From the NCBI GenBank assembly GCA_009733575.1, contig ML769514.1, forward strand, positions 62,001 to 126,000: a stretch of 64,000 bases of DNA, read 5' to 3'. The stretch is from Gymnopus androsaceus JB14. Taxonomy: Eukaryota > Basidiomycota > Agaricomycetes > Agaricales > Omphalotaceae. Below are positions 32,293 through 44,749 of this stretch, one piece after another. The notes under the pieces were generated by a model. It saw only the letters and a list, made by a program, of their open reading frames with translations, made no database searches and was not told the DNA's origin. Position numbers and translations under genes: made by a program. Each line of letters starts with the position of its first letter. Positions within the stretch are counted from its first letter, which is position 1.

Positions 32293-34054
32293 TGATGAGT
32301 TAGATATGTGCTGGGTATGAAAACCAACCAAACAACAATCACCCCAATCAGATATAATCCAAAAGGTTTAATTTAATGCGAGGAAGGAGGTTGTCAAAGG
32401 TTCCCTTGACTACTAATTGATTCGAAGAGAAAAGCACTTGACAGTTGACACAGATAGTGCGCAATGAACAAGGTTTTATATTTGGAGGGAGGTTTTGAAA
32501 AGCCAACTAACGTACGACGATGCGCTGAACTAATCGAGGGGAAAGCAAACACCAAAGCACGGGTCAAGTACGCCGACTCAACAAACGACTTTGCGTATCT
32601 CGGGAGCCTTTACGTTGCCGCGCAATGATACTCCAACTCTCAGGGATTCCCGCGAGTTACCTAACAAGCTTATACGACCGCCGCGCAAGTCACTCGAGTA
32701 GGCGTTTTTAACACACTCAGCGAAGAGCGGGCAAGGGGTAGAATCTGTTGGTAAAGCTAGGTAACACTCCGAGAAGCTTCCTCCCTAAAACTAGACCAAG
32801 CCGACAGTTGGGTCCAAGACCTTTCCTAATCAACAACGGGCTCGTCGAGGTGTGCACGTTAGGCTCCACCTGCGGTCCTAAGACTGATGTGACCTCTCTT
32901 CGAGATGAAAACCAGGAATGCTCAACTTAATAGCCGGGAAGTAGAATGAACAGCCTCAGTATTATCGAGGTTACAAGAAGGCCACCCATTTCAAAGGTTG
33001 TAGAGTACGATGCAGACGTGTCTGAGCGTGTACGAATCACTACAGGTCCTAAGATAGAACTGCGTTTCAGGTATCAAGTCTAACTTGTCATTCCGAGATA
33101 GAATAGCTACCCCTATATACTGAGCGAGATATATGAAAATAGGAAAATGAGAGAAACTGAGCGAGATAGGATGAAACAGAGTAAGTAAAATAGAAAAGAT
33201 AAATAATGTCCATATATGCGTGTATACTATGGTTTTGCCTCGACGTTTTCCTGCCTCGTTCGTTTGTCTTCCTCGATTGGGTTGACTTTTGGGATTTTGG
33301 TCCGAATCGACTCGAGTCATTTGCCTTTTTACAAGGCTCGCCAGTTCCTTTAGCAGAACAGCCCTCAGAGGTATTTCTATGTTTTTCCTTGCCAATGGGA
33401 GACTGGTTATTATCTCTAGTTCCGCGTGGTCTCGAGTCTAGATGCCTGGTAGCATATGGATCTCGGTAAAACGCTGAGGCTCGGATAGAAATACTCCTTG
33501 GTCCTTCCGTGTTCTAGAAGTAGCTACAGCAAGTGGGTCATGTGGCCGCATTGGACTGCCGCGGCTATATGCCTGGGCGCTTTCCAGCGAGCGTCAACTT
33601 TGAGGGCACCCGTTAGGGTACTTCCCCATCTCGGTCCACCTTGCTTTGTTTAATAAACTTGAGTGTCGTTTAGACTCCTCGGTGAGCTGATCACGGAAGC
33701 GATGCCTCGTTAAGACTTCGATCCCTTGGGTATATCCTTCGATGACCTAGCCTAGTATAACTGGTATGTGGGCTCGTTTATCTGCCTCGGTCAGCAACTT
33801 GTTATCCAACAAGCTTGCCTCGCTACACCATACCGCGCATAGGACTTTGATCGAGGCGCATTCACAAAGTTAAGTATGGTACCGTTGCGCGTACCGTTAC
33901 TCTGCAACCTCTTGGGTAGAATAGGTCCTTGGTAGATTTTAACTATCAGCTCGGGCTCACTATAGTTCTCTTATTGACCGTGTTTTGTTACTAACAGAAC
34001 CTAGGATTATTGGTTCTGCGCAGTTCTAGCCTTAGCCGAAAAATCAGCGTATCA
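32293..34054 (-). repeat. Solo LTR, 1.76 kb, copy A
   Basis: In minus orientation it begins TGATACGCTGATTTTTCGGC and ends CATATCTAACTCATCA, the TG..CA form of an LTR. It matches copy B at 42351-43974 (opposite orientation in the window) along its length. The flanking four bases read GTGG and GCGG on the minus strand, so the target duplication may have changed by one base. No internal retrotransposon domain lies between LTRs, so it is solo. It cuts the 3' end of the tyrosine-recombinase element. Confidence 0.8.
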
Positions 34055-35170
34055 CCACGGGAACAGGTGCTAACTATTTTGCAAATAGCAATAAGTCTGG
34101 TAATTTGGGCCAAGTCATATGCTTTAAGAATATGGGCGGGAAGTATCTCTTTGAAACAGTGCCAGTAAAGTAAAAATGTGAGAGAGGTCCATCTGCCAAT
34201 GGCAGCTGCAACTTCTGGGGAAACACCTGCGAGAAAAAGCTCGACTGCGCCTCCAATACGGAAACTGTGCCCATGAATGTGTTTGAGTCCTGCAGATTTC
34301 CAAATCTGGTCACAAAAAGAGAGAAAAACTGATTTGACCATATGTTGGGGATTGCCCTGGTTGTCAAGGTAAGCAAAGAGTGAGAATTCGGTGGGAGCCA
34401 AGGCATTGGCAGCCAAATGGCGTTTAATAGCAATAACCAGACAGAAAGCTTGTAAAGATTCATGTTGCACAGTACCAACTACAGAAGCTCCCTGCTCCTT
34501 TGTAGTTTTGAACCAAGGAATTTTAAACGCCACAGCTTTGCGAGAATGGTCTGAGTTAAAGGAGAAGTTGAAGGTAGTGCAGCGAGAAGCGTGGTATTTG
34601 GTATTGAAATTATTTTTGGAGGGAATAGTAAGTTCACCTGTAAAGAATGAGAAATAGATTAGCAATGAGAATATTATAAATACCTAAGCAGTGGCAGCCC
34701 CAGAATGCAATGCAAGCAACAGCCCAGATGGCACAGTGGAATGGGGTAGAGAAATTGAGTGCAGCATAAAGGGCAAACATGTGCATGAGAGTAATGGGAT
34801 TACGCTGTGGGCATTTTTGGTGGGTACCAGCAGTTCCCACACCAGTGCATGTGAAGCAAATAAGGTGAGAATTGGCAGGCCAGGGAGCCCCTGTCAGCTC
34901 GTGCCAGGCTCATAATCCTGATAGCCAGTTTTTTATACAGGAACCTGATTGATTGCCCATGTGGAAACCAATGAAACCAATAATGAGTGTCTCATCAGCA
35001 GGCATGCAAAGTCTTTTGGGAATGGACATCCTGTTGCAGAATTGATTCCATCTTAAAGAACCTGCACTGTAGGACTGTTTGGTTGAATCCGTGAGGCCAG
35101 CAAATGTAGCCTTGTCACCCAGTTTGATGATTTCAGGAGGGTAGATGGAGGAATTAGCAAGACGTTTCTC
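34055..35170 (-). pseudogene. Tyrosine recombinase of the DIRS/Ngaro-like element
   Basis: Readable from TPFSIEKRLANSSIYPPEI near 35165, through LGDKATFAGLTDSTKQSY and MPADETLIIGFIGFH, to ALYAALNFSTPFHCAIWAVA and FWGCHCLG. A 47-nt intron (about 34639-34685) separates this from GELTIPSKNNFNTKY. The catalytic C-terminal part is HIHGHSFRIGGAVELFLAGV then AAAIGRWTSLTFLLYWHCF, with the HxxR motif and the final Tyr. Relatives in this family have Arg in FWGCCRLGEL; here CGC appears as TGC (Cys), so catalytic Arg I is probably lost. A stop lies after NWLSGL. The end is truncated by LTR insertion after VSTCSRG. Confidence 0.8.
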
Positions 35171-35212
35171 AATTGAGAATGGAGTTTCCCATGCATGTAG
35201 ATGGTCCTTAGC

Positions 35213-37500
35213 TCAAACATTAGGACAAAGGGAATTGGGCTGGATAATGGCATCAGCTTTGGGCTTTCGGGTTGCTGGATGAGCTGGAAGGTGGTTGGGA
35301 GTGCAGGAAGCAACAGTTGAGGGGATGGCGTGATTGGCTGTAGGATTGATTGTTGTTGAAGGGAGAAGCGTGGTGTAATTGGTTTGGAAGTGTTTGCATA
35401 AAGGCAAGTGACGCAGTTGAGATGGATGGGAAAACAGAGTAGGCAGAATAGCCTTTGGATGAGGAGTTTGAGTTGGGCAGGTAGAGAAGTGAGAGCGGAG
35501 GAAGGAACTTTTTTGAGCAAACAACAGGCGTGGAACGTTGGTGCTCATGACTGCACTGTCAGCCGCAATGATAGATAAATCACTAGGTTGGAAAAATAAT
35601 TGAGAAAAGAATTGAGAATAGAAATGCATAGCGAACCTCAACATAATAATATACAGTAAAGTGTGATTGAGCTCGTCTGGGAGCTGAAATTGTAGTAGGA
35701 GACAATCCTCCTGTGGACTCAAAATTCCATGTGAAATTGGGTTGGCAGGATTCTTGGCTAACTTGATGTATTCAAGTTTAGGTTGGATGTAGAGAGGGCC
35801 AATGGTGGTGCAGATTTGATGGATGGACATGTTAATCCAGTAGTTAGGACTACAGGATTTGTTCATGGCACCAATGGTGCCTTGGTTGTCCGAATGAATG
35901 AGTAGATGAATGTTTTTGAAGGCCATTGCTTCAAGGAAATGGATGAAAATTTCAATTGCGACTGTTTCGAGCCAGCAGATATTGCGGCCTTCAATTTTCC
36001 AGTTGTCAGCTAAGTGGAAAGCAGCCCATCTGCCTCCAATGATAATGCCAATACCCCAGTTGGTGGAGGCAACCACAAAGATCTCCAAATCCTGAAGAGG
36101 ACCCAACTCATGCAGTTGGCAGTAGAATAACGGATCTTGAAGTTGCTGGATCCACCATTCAACTTTGGGAATGATCTTATTGGGGTATTTGCCCGTTTTG
36201 ACCTCGTGATTGTGGTATGAAGACATAAAGTTAGAGATGGGGGGAAGGTGAGTCTTGTCATGGCTGTAAACAAATGTGATGTGACAGAGGGTGCTGTGAA
36301 TGGATTCAACCTTGACTCTGGGGGTTAAGCGGCAGCGATAAGTGTTTAGGAAATCTTCCAAATGGTAGAGGTATTTCAGTCTCTTCTCCTCAGGAAGACT
36401 GACACATTTGTGTTCAAGGTCCCAGAGAAAACTAATAAAGGTGAAAATGAAGACAAAACATTGTTCGCCCTTGTCAGGGTGCCAAGGGAATCCAAGCTCG
36501 GAGATGAGGTTGAATAAGTCATTGTGGTTGAAATAGTCGTAGGAACCCAAAGCATTGAGAGTGATGAAAGCGGCGAGATCATCTTCTATCTTGGCAATAG
36601 GTGTTATATCAAATGACTGCCATAGGTCACAACCTGCACCAGACACCATACCAGAATTGGAACTGGCAGAGGCAGTGCCAAATGCATAGCAATGCTCTAC
36701 CCAGAATTTCCCATTGGGATTACGTACAACCATGTACGGTTTGTCTTGGGGATGCAAAGGGATGGTGCAGTGGAATTTCGAAATATCCATAGTGCAAACT
36801 TTGGTGGCTGGAGGAGCAGAAACAACCTGTGTGAATAGAGTAAGAAAGCAAGTTCAAATAGCGAATGGAAGTAGCGAATGAGAATTGGGAGATATCTTGG
36901 CAAATAACAGCAAATAGAGGGTAGATAACCCAGCAAATAATGGGGTAGAAAAATCCAGGCGAATAGATTGGGATTAAGCTAGGAAGACTTACCAAATTTG
37001 CTGTAATAACAGCTGAGTCAAACGAAGTAGGAAAGTCCTCTTTGAGGATATGTGAGTTAATGCAGGGAACTGAATTACCCAAGGAATCGCAGCTGTCTTT
37101 GGAGAGATTGCGGCAGATGCAACGCTTGGGAGATTTGTTGGGACCTTGGATTTGCTTGACTATGATGAAAGGAGAACAAAAGAAGAACCCTGCATTATGG
37201 TTTCCATCTTGGCTTTTGAGAAAGGACCCAACATGCTGTTGGCAGCAGCTTCTTCATGTATGTAGTCCCAGACAATATCTGGATGCTTGTTGACCAAGGA
37301 ATGATTTGGGATAATTATGCTTTTGTGTAAGATAGGCATGTTGCCAAGCGGGAAACCCGTAGTTAGATATTTGACAAGGAAAGGGTAGCGGTCCCAGAGG
37401 TTGCACCTGGTCAATTCAATGTCAAAAGTGGGAGCATTGTAAGGCGTGATAATGCGGTCATAGAGTTCCAAGAAGTCAGGCAGAGTATTAGGGATCGGAG
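35213..37500 (-). pseudogene. Reverse transcriptase/RNase H of the DIRS/Ngaro-like element
   Basis: The RT opens near 37440 (YDRIITPYNAPTFDIELTR), continues through VNKHPDIVWDYIHEEAAANS, CRNLSKDSCDSLGNSVPCIN and FDSAVITANL. A 167-nt GT-AG intron (about 36826-36992) follows, then VVSAPPATKVCTMDISKFHC, KFWVEHCYAFGTASASS and the active-site region KIEDDLAAF, where the first residue pair departs from the YVDD norm. RNase H follows: WGIGIIIGGRWAAFHL, ICWLETVAIEIFIHFLEA, LIHSDNQGTIGAMNKS and LAKNPANPISHG. A frameshift occurs near 37200. One 525-residue open stretch (36790-35213) is long for a decaying copy. Confidence 0.85.
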
Positions 37501-38809
37501 AGCAATACATCTTTGTCAGTGAAAAATTGTGCCAAGGAAGAGCGGGAGTGAGGGAATTGGATGCAAATGGATTAATGGCCTGCAGGACAGGAGACACAAC
37601 AGCTTGGGTCCCATCTGAGTGCGGGGTACGGGCCACCACAGAAAGTGCAAACATGGCTGGCACTTGGGCACTTCTTGGTACATGAAGAGAAGATGTTCCA
37701 GTAGGTGCAGAGGTGCACCTTGCTGGTTAGGTGGAAAAGCTCTTTCCCATCTCGGACTGCCCACTTGGAAGGTCCATGTGAGGAGTTGTTATGAGCAAAG
37801 AAGGGATGGCCAATGCCTCCTGCAGATGATGCAACAAGGCTCACGGGAGGCTTTGTCCTTGTTGCCGGTTGGAAAGAAATTTGAGGAAGTTGCAGGAGGA
37901 AGGTTGTCATGTGGAGGTTTGGAAGCCTTTGGGTTTGAGAAGCAGGAGCAGCAAGTGGAAGAGGAGGGTTGGGCTGAATTGTTGGCTGAGGAAGCTTCAA
38001 GATTTTCAAGGCGCGATTTAACATGACCCCACTCGGTTCTATAATTGAATAAATTGAAAGCTGTTTTCTTGTACTGATGCTTCTGACAGAGCTCGAGCTC
38101 AATATCCTTCCACAAGTCATATAGCTTGACCGAATCAGGCATTCTGGAAGAAGCTGAAGTGCTTCTTGTAGAACTGCGGTTCATTGGCCTTGTCACCTTC
38201 CGCGTATAGCAAAGATTGGTAAACAAAGAAATTTGCCATGGCTTCTACCCACTCAAAATGTTCCAGATCCAAGTCCTGTGTAGGTCCTGCTTCGCGACTA
38301 TCTTTGACCTTTTTAATTACATCAGCTCGGTCCAAAATCTGCAGTTTCCCTTTGATGTGTGAGATTTTGGTGCAATGGAATGAGATGGAATTTTTGTTCA
38401 GGAATTCAACATTCTTGTTGGTAAACAAGGTAAGAGGGATGTGGTAGCTGTAAAGGCCAAGGTCAAGGAAGGCTTGTTCGAAGGAAACATTTGGAGGAGT
38501 AGTTGGATTGACTTCATTGAGTACCTCGTTGGTCCTGAAACGTTTCGAGGGCTGAGTACTGGGAGTGTTGGGAGATGTGTCATCTCCTTCCCTAGGCCTC
38601 AATCTCAATGATTTCCATTTATTGGCTAACCAACTGAGAGTGTGGGCTGAGAGCCAGCACTTTACTCTATCAAAATAGGGCAGGTCCCTCATCATCTTTT
38701 CATATTCCTCTTCATGGATAGATATACATATATGAAGAGGCATCTGAGACACTGTCGTTGCCACTAACAGCACGCTTGCGGCGTGCGCTGTTGCGAGCCT
38801 GTTTCTCAT
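37500..38809 (-). pseudogene. Gag-like ORF of the DIRS/Ngaro-like element
   Basis: It begins about MRNRLATAHAASVLLV and has PYFDRVKCWLSAHTLSWL, VSFEQAFLDLGLYSYHIP, LEHFEWVEAMANFFVYQSLL and LYDLWKDIELELCQKHQYK. The C-terminal zinc-binding stretch is CTYWNIFSSCTKKCPSASH then VCTFCGGP, a Cys/His pattern seen in gag proteins of YR elements. Two frame changes (near 38140 and 37800) break it. The assignment rests on position and the Cys cluster. Confidence 0.6.
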
Positions 38810-38815
38810 AGTTCA

Positions 38816-39100
38816 ATTTGAGCTTGGAATTGATGGGAAGTTTCTGGAGTCAAGCAATGGTCTGCAGGTCTTTGTGTGTTTTTCTAATGCAACTGGTCAA
38901 TTCTACCAAAGGATTGTTCAGAAGGGGACTGTTGCGGATAATAGCCATAATTATTGGAGCGAAAAGACAAAGAACACAAGGAATAAACGAGAAAAAGCTA
39001 TGAATTCAACAACAGTGAGAGTTGAAAGCAACAAGTTAATAGGTGCCAATCCTGGCGCCGGCTGACTCACACCACTTGGCTGGCTTATCCTCTGATAAGC
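38816..39100. other. Flank of the YR element with 8-bp stem palindrome
   Basis: A plus-strand reading frame (LESSNGLQVFVCFSNATGQF...) runs from about 38840 to 39063 without recognisable family. GGCTTATC at 39082-39089 and GATAAGCC at 39094-39101 form a perfect 8-bp stem with a 4-base loop. It may belong to the 5' terminal repeat of the YR element or to a separate insertion. Confidence 0.35.
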
Positions 39101-41129
39101 CGCCTCTGGCAACTTATCTCAGAACTTCTGACCAATTTCAAACCAAAAAAGTAAAACCGCGTTGATTTTGCAATGGCAATCCAAATTACATCTGGTTTCC
39201 TTGATATATTGTTTTAAATCCGGCATAAAGTACCTGAATTGAAACAAACATTGACTGAAGCTGAAGAAACAACAGAGTCTGGAGCACAGCCACATATCTC
39301 CTTTCTTCCTTTCAACCATCATCACTGGATTGTTCTTGCGGAATTCAAGCAGCAACTCAAGTCTGGTTCCAGATGTGCAATTACAAGATAATAGGCACTG
39401 TTCAACATGCCAAAGGTATTCTTATGATCCTCAAGATTCCTTGAATGACATCAACAATATTTCTGGGACGAGTTCAAGCTCATCAAGCCTCCGCAAGCAA
39501 TGCAAGACTCAAGTACCAATGAAATCCTCAATATTTCTTCAAGCTTATAGTATTATTCCAAGTGCCAATGTGCGCAGCAGACATTGTCATGTAGTACTGA
39601 CTTTACTTTTTTTCTCTAGACTTTTGCTTCTTATGGTTATTTCCTGTGCTGAGGTGGATCAAGCTCCTGGGCCATAGGTATGTATTGAGTGCTTTTTTTT
39701 TTTTCTTTTTTGGACCATTTATTAATGATTATTTTGCTAGCAGCAAGCAACACAGAAATTGAAGGGCATTGGGAGTATACAAGAGTAACGAATAGGCAGG
39801 AGTTAATGCATCAGAGTCTATCTGAGAGGCCTATATCTACTATCATACTGTCTTTTGTTGTCCTTGTTCTCCTTGTTCACTAAATATATTCTATTCTATG
39901 TATTTTTTCAACCATCGGGATACATCGGGATACATCGGGAATGAAAATGAACATTGGGATGCCCCGGCAGTAAGGAAATTGAATGAGCAACCCAATGTAA
40001 ATCCAAAATATGCCATTGGTTTGATTCCAGATTGAATCCAGAAATATTCCGGAAATCCGACTTTTAGCTGAGAACCGGTCAGCCTCAATTCCAGATCCTG
40101 CCATTTTTTTGCTTATTTTTTAGACACCATCTAAACAATCAGAAACTGGATTAATTCCGAGCTTGGGACCTGTCTGTGTAGAATCCTAAGAAATAGCAAA
40201 AGAAAATTCTATAAAAGTGCTGATCTTAAGAATTTAGAACAGATCAAACAAAATCAGCAGAATCCACAAGAATCTTGCATTTTTGCATTTTCTTGAGATA
40301 GATCATGACTCAGCTCATTGGATCTTGAGATATTGTCAAGCATGCTTTGGAAATTAGTGAATTTGCATTCTTCAAAATATTTGCCTTCATAAACCACAAC
40401 ATTTCACATGCAAGATACTGAGAGTCACTGGTCTCAAGAATCCAGACTCAAATGATACTATGTATGTAGAGTCTGGAATTTATGTTATAGGGCTGGTGCC
40501 CATACTTTCTTATTATATAATCCATGGAATGGATAGCTTTGGGACTGCAGGTCCAGATCTAGCCATTAGCGCTAAAACACATAGCTTCAGTCCAACACTC
40601 AGTTTTGATTCTAAATTGCACTACAGTGCATTGCATTGAAACCAGGAAGACAGGATGTTGGTGACCTTGTTTATGTGTGCTTACTTGGTTCCACTGGTAG
40701 CTTGGCACAATATATATACTGTAGAGCACTTGCATCATTTATAAATTTCAATTGGTGCTGTCCTGCCAGTGCCCCAATAAGCATAAATAAAAAAGGTTGT
40801 CAAGAATCCTGGCTTCCCAATTTCAATGCAACACACTGTATAATCCTCTTAAATATCTCAAAATGTCAACCAGTGACCACAGAAATAGGACTGGTTATGC
40901 AAAACCGCATCAAAATTGGCTCAAAGCTGCCAATATCCCAGTGATTCCACCAGTGCATCCTGATGCTTCAAACTACTCCATATCATTGTCTTCACCTTGA
41001 TACCAGCCATATCATAATCCTGGGACATTTATTACCTCTCAGAGCAACTCATTACGCACTTTAGACCCTCCAGAAGTTCCAGATAATTCTAATAGCTCTA
41101 CAATACAATGACCATTCCTCAATATCACT
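39101..41129. other. Low-information stretch before the Helitron remnant
   Basis: No confident coding region; frames are short and interrupted. Three head-to-tail CATCGGGATA units occur at 39912-39940. Runs of T and A (39692-39715) and scattered inverted phrases are seen. It may contain the lost N-terminal (Rep) part of the Helitron, but I could not find the Rep HUH motifs. Confidence 0.4.
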
Positions 41130-44100
41130 ATTCCACAGTCTTACAGAAGGAGAACATTCTGTTGTGTTTGATGCAGATGACACAGCAGAGAATATTATTG
41201 CAAGTGGAGTCAAAGATAGCACATTAACTGCATACTTCAAAGCAAATGAGGAGGAAAAAAAGAATGCTGAAGAGAATCCCTAACAATGCAGTGACTACTG
41301 CACACTCACTGTTATATCAGGAGTTTCCAACAAAATGGGTCTGGGTGAAAAAAAAACAAAAAAATGGAAAGTGCAAGTGAAGGGCCAGCCAGCAGTTGGT
41401 CAGATGTATTTTGTTCATCCTGCTGCTGGGGTTTAAAGCATTTCTTGAGAATGCCAATTCCCAATTATGGGCTCTGGGAAGGTCTTGAAGTAATCAACTA
41501 ATCTGTGAACAACATGCTTTTGATGCTGAGGAACAGCAACAGATGGCTGCTGAGAATATTGCTAAGATGAATGGAGAGCAAGCAGAAGCATTCAATACAA
41601 TCAAGACAGCTATTTATGAGAATAATCCCCAAATGTTCTTTTTGCATGGTCCAGCTGGAACTGGAAAAACTTTCACTTACAAAACACTTTGTTATGCATT
41701 ACATGGAGATAAAAAAATTGTATTGCGTGTTACATCATCAGGAATAGCTGCATTGTTACTCCCAAATGGTCGAACTGCACATTCAACTTTTAAGATTCCT
41801 ATTGAAATGTTTGAAGGAAAAGGATGTTCAGTCAAAAAAATTCTGATTTGGGCCAATTGTTGCATGAGACCAGTCTTATTATTTGGGATGAAGTGCCAAT
41901 GCAAGATTGCTTCTGCCAAGAGGCTGTGGACATGACTATGAGGGATATCAGGGATAGAGATATACCATTTGGAGGTGTTACAGTGGTGTTTGGTGGGGAC
42001 TTCCAGCAGATACTTCCTGTGGTTTGCAAAGGGCATCAAGAGCAAATAGTGGGACAGTGTATTCAGCGATCTGAGCTATGGTGTGACATAAAAGTTCTTT
42101 ATCTGAAAGAGAATAAAAGATTGAGTAGTGGTTCAGATGAGGACAAAGAGTATGCAGAATGGCTACTGAAGGTTGGCCATGGTTCTATTAATGGTCCAGA
42201 AAGTCAGATAAAGCTTGACCCCACAATGAAGTGTGGTGATTCTGCTGATGATCTCATCTCAGCTATTTATCCAGGTCTCAGTCTTATTGACTGTACAGAA
42301 AACAATGATTCATGGTTCTCAGAGTGTACCATACTTTGCCCAAAAAATGATGATACGCCGATTTTTTGGCTAAGGCTAGAACTGCACAGAACCAATAATT
42401 CTAGGTTCTGTTTGTAACAAAACATGGTCAATAAGAGAACTATAGTGAGCCCGAGCTGATAGTTAAAATCTACCAAGGACCTATTTTACCCAAGAGGTTG
42501 CAGAGTAATGGTACCATACTTGGACCAAGATGGGGAAGTACCTTAACAGGTGCCCTCAAAAGTTGACGGTCATTGAAAATCACCCAGGCAGATTGCCATG
42601 GCAATCCAACGCGGCCACATGACCCACTTGCTGTAGCTACTTCCAGAGCATGGAAGGACCAAGGAGTGTTCCTATCCGAGCCTTAGTGTTCTACCAAGAT
42701 CCATATGCTACCATGCATCTAGACTCGAGACCGTGTGGAACTAGGAATAATAACTAGTCTCCCATTGGTGAGGAAAAACATAGAAATACTTCCGAGGGCT
42801 GTTCTGCTAAAGGAACTGGCAAGCCTTGTAAAAAGGCAAATCACTCAAGTCGATTCAGACCAAAAAACCCAAAAGTCAACCCAATCAAGGAAGACAAATG
42901 AACGAGGCAGAGGAATGTCAAGGCAAAACCATAGTACACATGCATATATGTTATCTTTTTCTATTGACTTACTCTGTTTCATCCTATCTCGCTCAGTTTC
43001 TCTCATTTTCCTATTTATTATATCTCACTCAGTATATAAGGGTAGCTATTCTATCTTGGAATAACAAGTTAGACTTGATACCTGAAATGCAGTTCTATCT
43101 TAGGACCTGTAGTGATTTGTACATGCTCAGATGTGTCTGCATTGTCCTCTACAACCTTTGAAACAGGTGGCCTTCTTGTAAACTCGATAATACTGAGGCA
43201 ATTCATTCTACTTCCTGGCTATTAAGTCGAGCATTCCTGGTTTTCATCTCGAAGAGAGGTCACATCAGTCTTAGGACCACAGGTGGAGCCTAACGTGCAC
43301 ACCTTGATGAGCCCATTGTTGATTAGGAAGGTCTTGGACCCAAGTGTTGGCTTGGTCTAGTTTTAGGGAGGAAGCTTCTTGGAGTGTTACCTAGCTTTAC
43401 TAACAGATTCTACCCCTTGCCCGCTCTTCACTGAGTGTGTTAAAAACACCTACTCAAGTGACTTGCGCAGCAGTTGTATAAGCTTGTTAGGTAACTTGAA
43501 GGATTCCCTGAGAGTTGGAGTATCATTGCGTAACAATGTAAAGGCTCCTGAGATATGCTAAGTTGTTTGTTGAGTCAGTGTACTTGACCTGTGCTTGGGT
43601 ATTTCACCTCGGATATGCAAAGTCATTTGTTGAGTCAGTGTACTTGACCTGTGCCTTGGCATTCATGCGGATACACAAAGTTGTTTATTGAGTCAGTGTA
43701 CTTGACCTGTGCTTTGGTGTTTGCTTTCCCCCTCAATTAGTTCAGCGTGTTGTCATACGTTAGTTGGCTTTTCAAACCCTCCCTCCAAATATAAACCTTG
43801 TTCATTCGCACTGTCTGTGCTGCTGTCAAGTGCTTTTCTCTTCAAATCAATTAGTAGTCAAGGGAACCTTCAACAACCTCCTTCCTTGCATTAAATTAAA
43901 CCTTTTGGATTGAATCTGATTGGGATGATTGTTGTTTGGTTGGTTTTCATACCTAGCACAAATCTAATTCATCAATGACACTGTTGATAATACAAATCTC
44001 AAGTGCTTGAATGCCTTGAGTGGTGATATCCACACCTATCACAGTGCTGACTCTGCAGTCACTGATGAAGCAGCAGATGGTGATTTTCAGTACCCTGTGG

Positions 44101-44640
44101 AATTTCTCAACAGCATCAATGGTTCTGGCATGCCTCTGTCACTGCTAAAGTTGAAAATTGGTGCACCAATAATGATTCTATGAAACCTTGATCCATCTGC
44201 AGGGGTTTGCATTGGAACCTGTGACAATCCTTACATGCTGCACAACAAGAGTCCTAGAAGCCAGAATATTGGGTGGAGATCATGCAGGACAGGTTATATT
44301 GATTCCATGCATTACCATCTCTCCTTCAAACTTGGATTTACCTTTTGTTTTCCAAAGGCGCCAGTTTCCTGTCCAGCTGTCATTTGCTATGTCCATCAAT
44401 AAATCTCAAGGGCAGTCAGTAACCAAAGTTGGTCTTAATCTTCAATTCCCAGTATTTACACATGGTCAACTGTATGTGGCTCTTTCACGATGCACCACCA
44501 AGCAAGGAGTGAAGGTTATATTCCCTGAAGGTATGCTCTATGTACTTATTTTTTGTTTTTAAATTAAACAACTTTTACAGGAGATACAGAGTGTATGACA
44601 CAAAATATTGTTTATCCAGAGGTTCTTCTTGATTAATGCA
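41130..44640 (+). pseudogene. Helitron Rep/helicase, helicase part, interrupted
   Basis: The sequence reads VFDADDTAENIIASGVKDS, STLTAYFKANEEE, a block with QEFPTKWVWVKKK and VGQMYFVHPAAG (41290-41440), then MAAENIAKMNGEQAEAFNTI. The Walker A motif is HGPAGTGKTFTYK (41646-41683) and Walker B is LIIWDEVPMQ (41873-41902) after a one-base frame change. Next come FGGDFQQILPVV and CTILCPKNDD. Solo LTR copy B then interrupts at 42351, and coding resumes with DNTNLKCLNALSGDIHTYHS, MSINKSQGQSVTKVGLNLQF and THGQLYVALSRCTTK at the end. This is the Pif1-like helicase of Helitron rolling-circle elements. Several frame changes and stops make it inactive. Confidence 0.85.
42351..43974 (+). repeat. Solo LTR, 1.62 kb, copy B, with 5-bp TSD
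   Basis: It begins TGATACGCCGATTTTTTGGC and ends CAAATCTAATTCATCA. Perfect 5-bp duplications AATGA flank it (42346-42350 and 43975-43979), inside the Helitron helicase between ILCPKND and DNTNLK. It is homologous along its length to copy A (32293-34054), about 140 bp shorter. One LTR with a clean duplication and no internal region is best explained by LTR-LTR recombination. The family of the parent retrotransposon cannot be named from the LTR alone. Confidence 0.88.
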
Positions 44641-44718
44641 GTAGCTACTTACATAGCAATCTGACTTCAAATATATGCATCTGAAAAAACTCTCAAAATA
44701 ATACCCTGAGGACCCCCG

Positions 44719-44737
44719 CCCGTGCCGTAGGCACGGG
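44719..44737 (+). other. Candidate Helitron 3' terminal hairpin
   Basis: CCCGTGCC and GGCACGGG form a perfect 8-bp GC-rich stem with a GTA loop, about 80 bases after the end of the helicase homology. Helitrons end in such a hairpin a few bases before their 3' terminus (usually CTRR). Here TCAAGCAAGCTTG follows; CTTG is not a strict CTRR, so the terminus may have changed or lies elsewhere. Confidence 0.55.
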
Positions 44738-44749
44738 TCAAGCAAGCTT

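Larger units (their letters stand above)
34055..38815 (-). mobile_element. DIRS/Ngaro-like tyrosine-recombinase retroelement
   Basis: Minus-strand order is gag-like region (about 38809-37500), reverse transcriptase with RNase H (about 37500-35213), and tyrosine recombinase (about 35170-34055). RT plus YR with no DDE integrase defines the DIRS order, and the YR-last arrangement is Ngaro-like. The coding parts carry stops and frameshifts but remain readable. Two apparent spliceosomal introns lie inside it. The 3' end is broken by solo LTR copy A. I could not see split direct repeats, so outer borders are estimates. Confidence 0.8.

Noticed and set aside
38840..39063. Plus-strand frame with VFVCFSNATGQFYQRIVQKG as a novel gene
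   Set aside because: Ends without features, overlaps the flank of the YR element, and no start or splice signals stand out.
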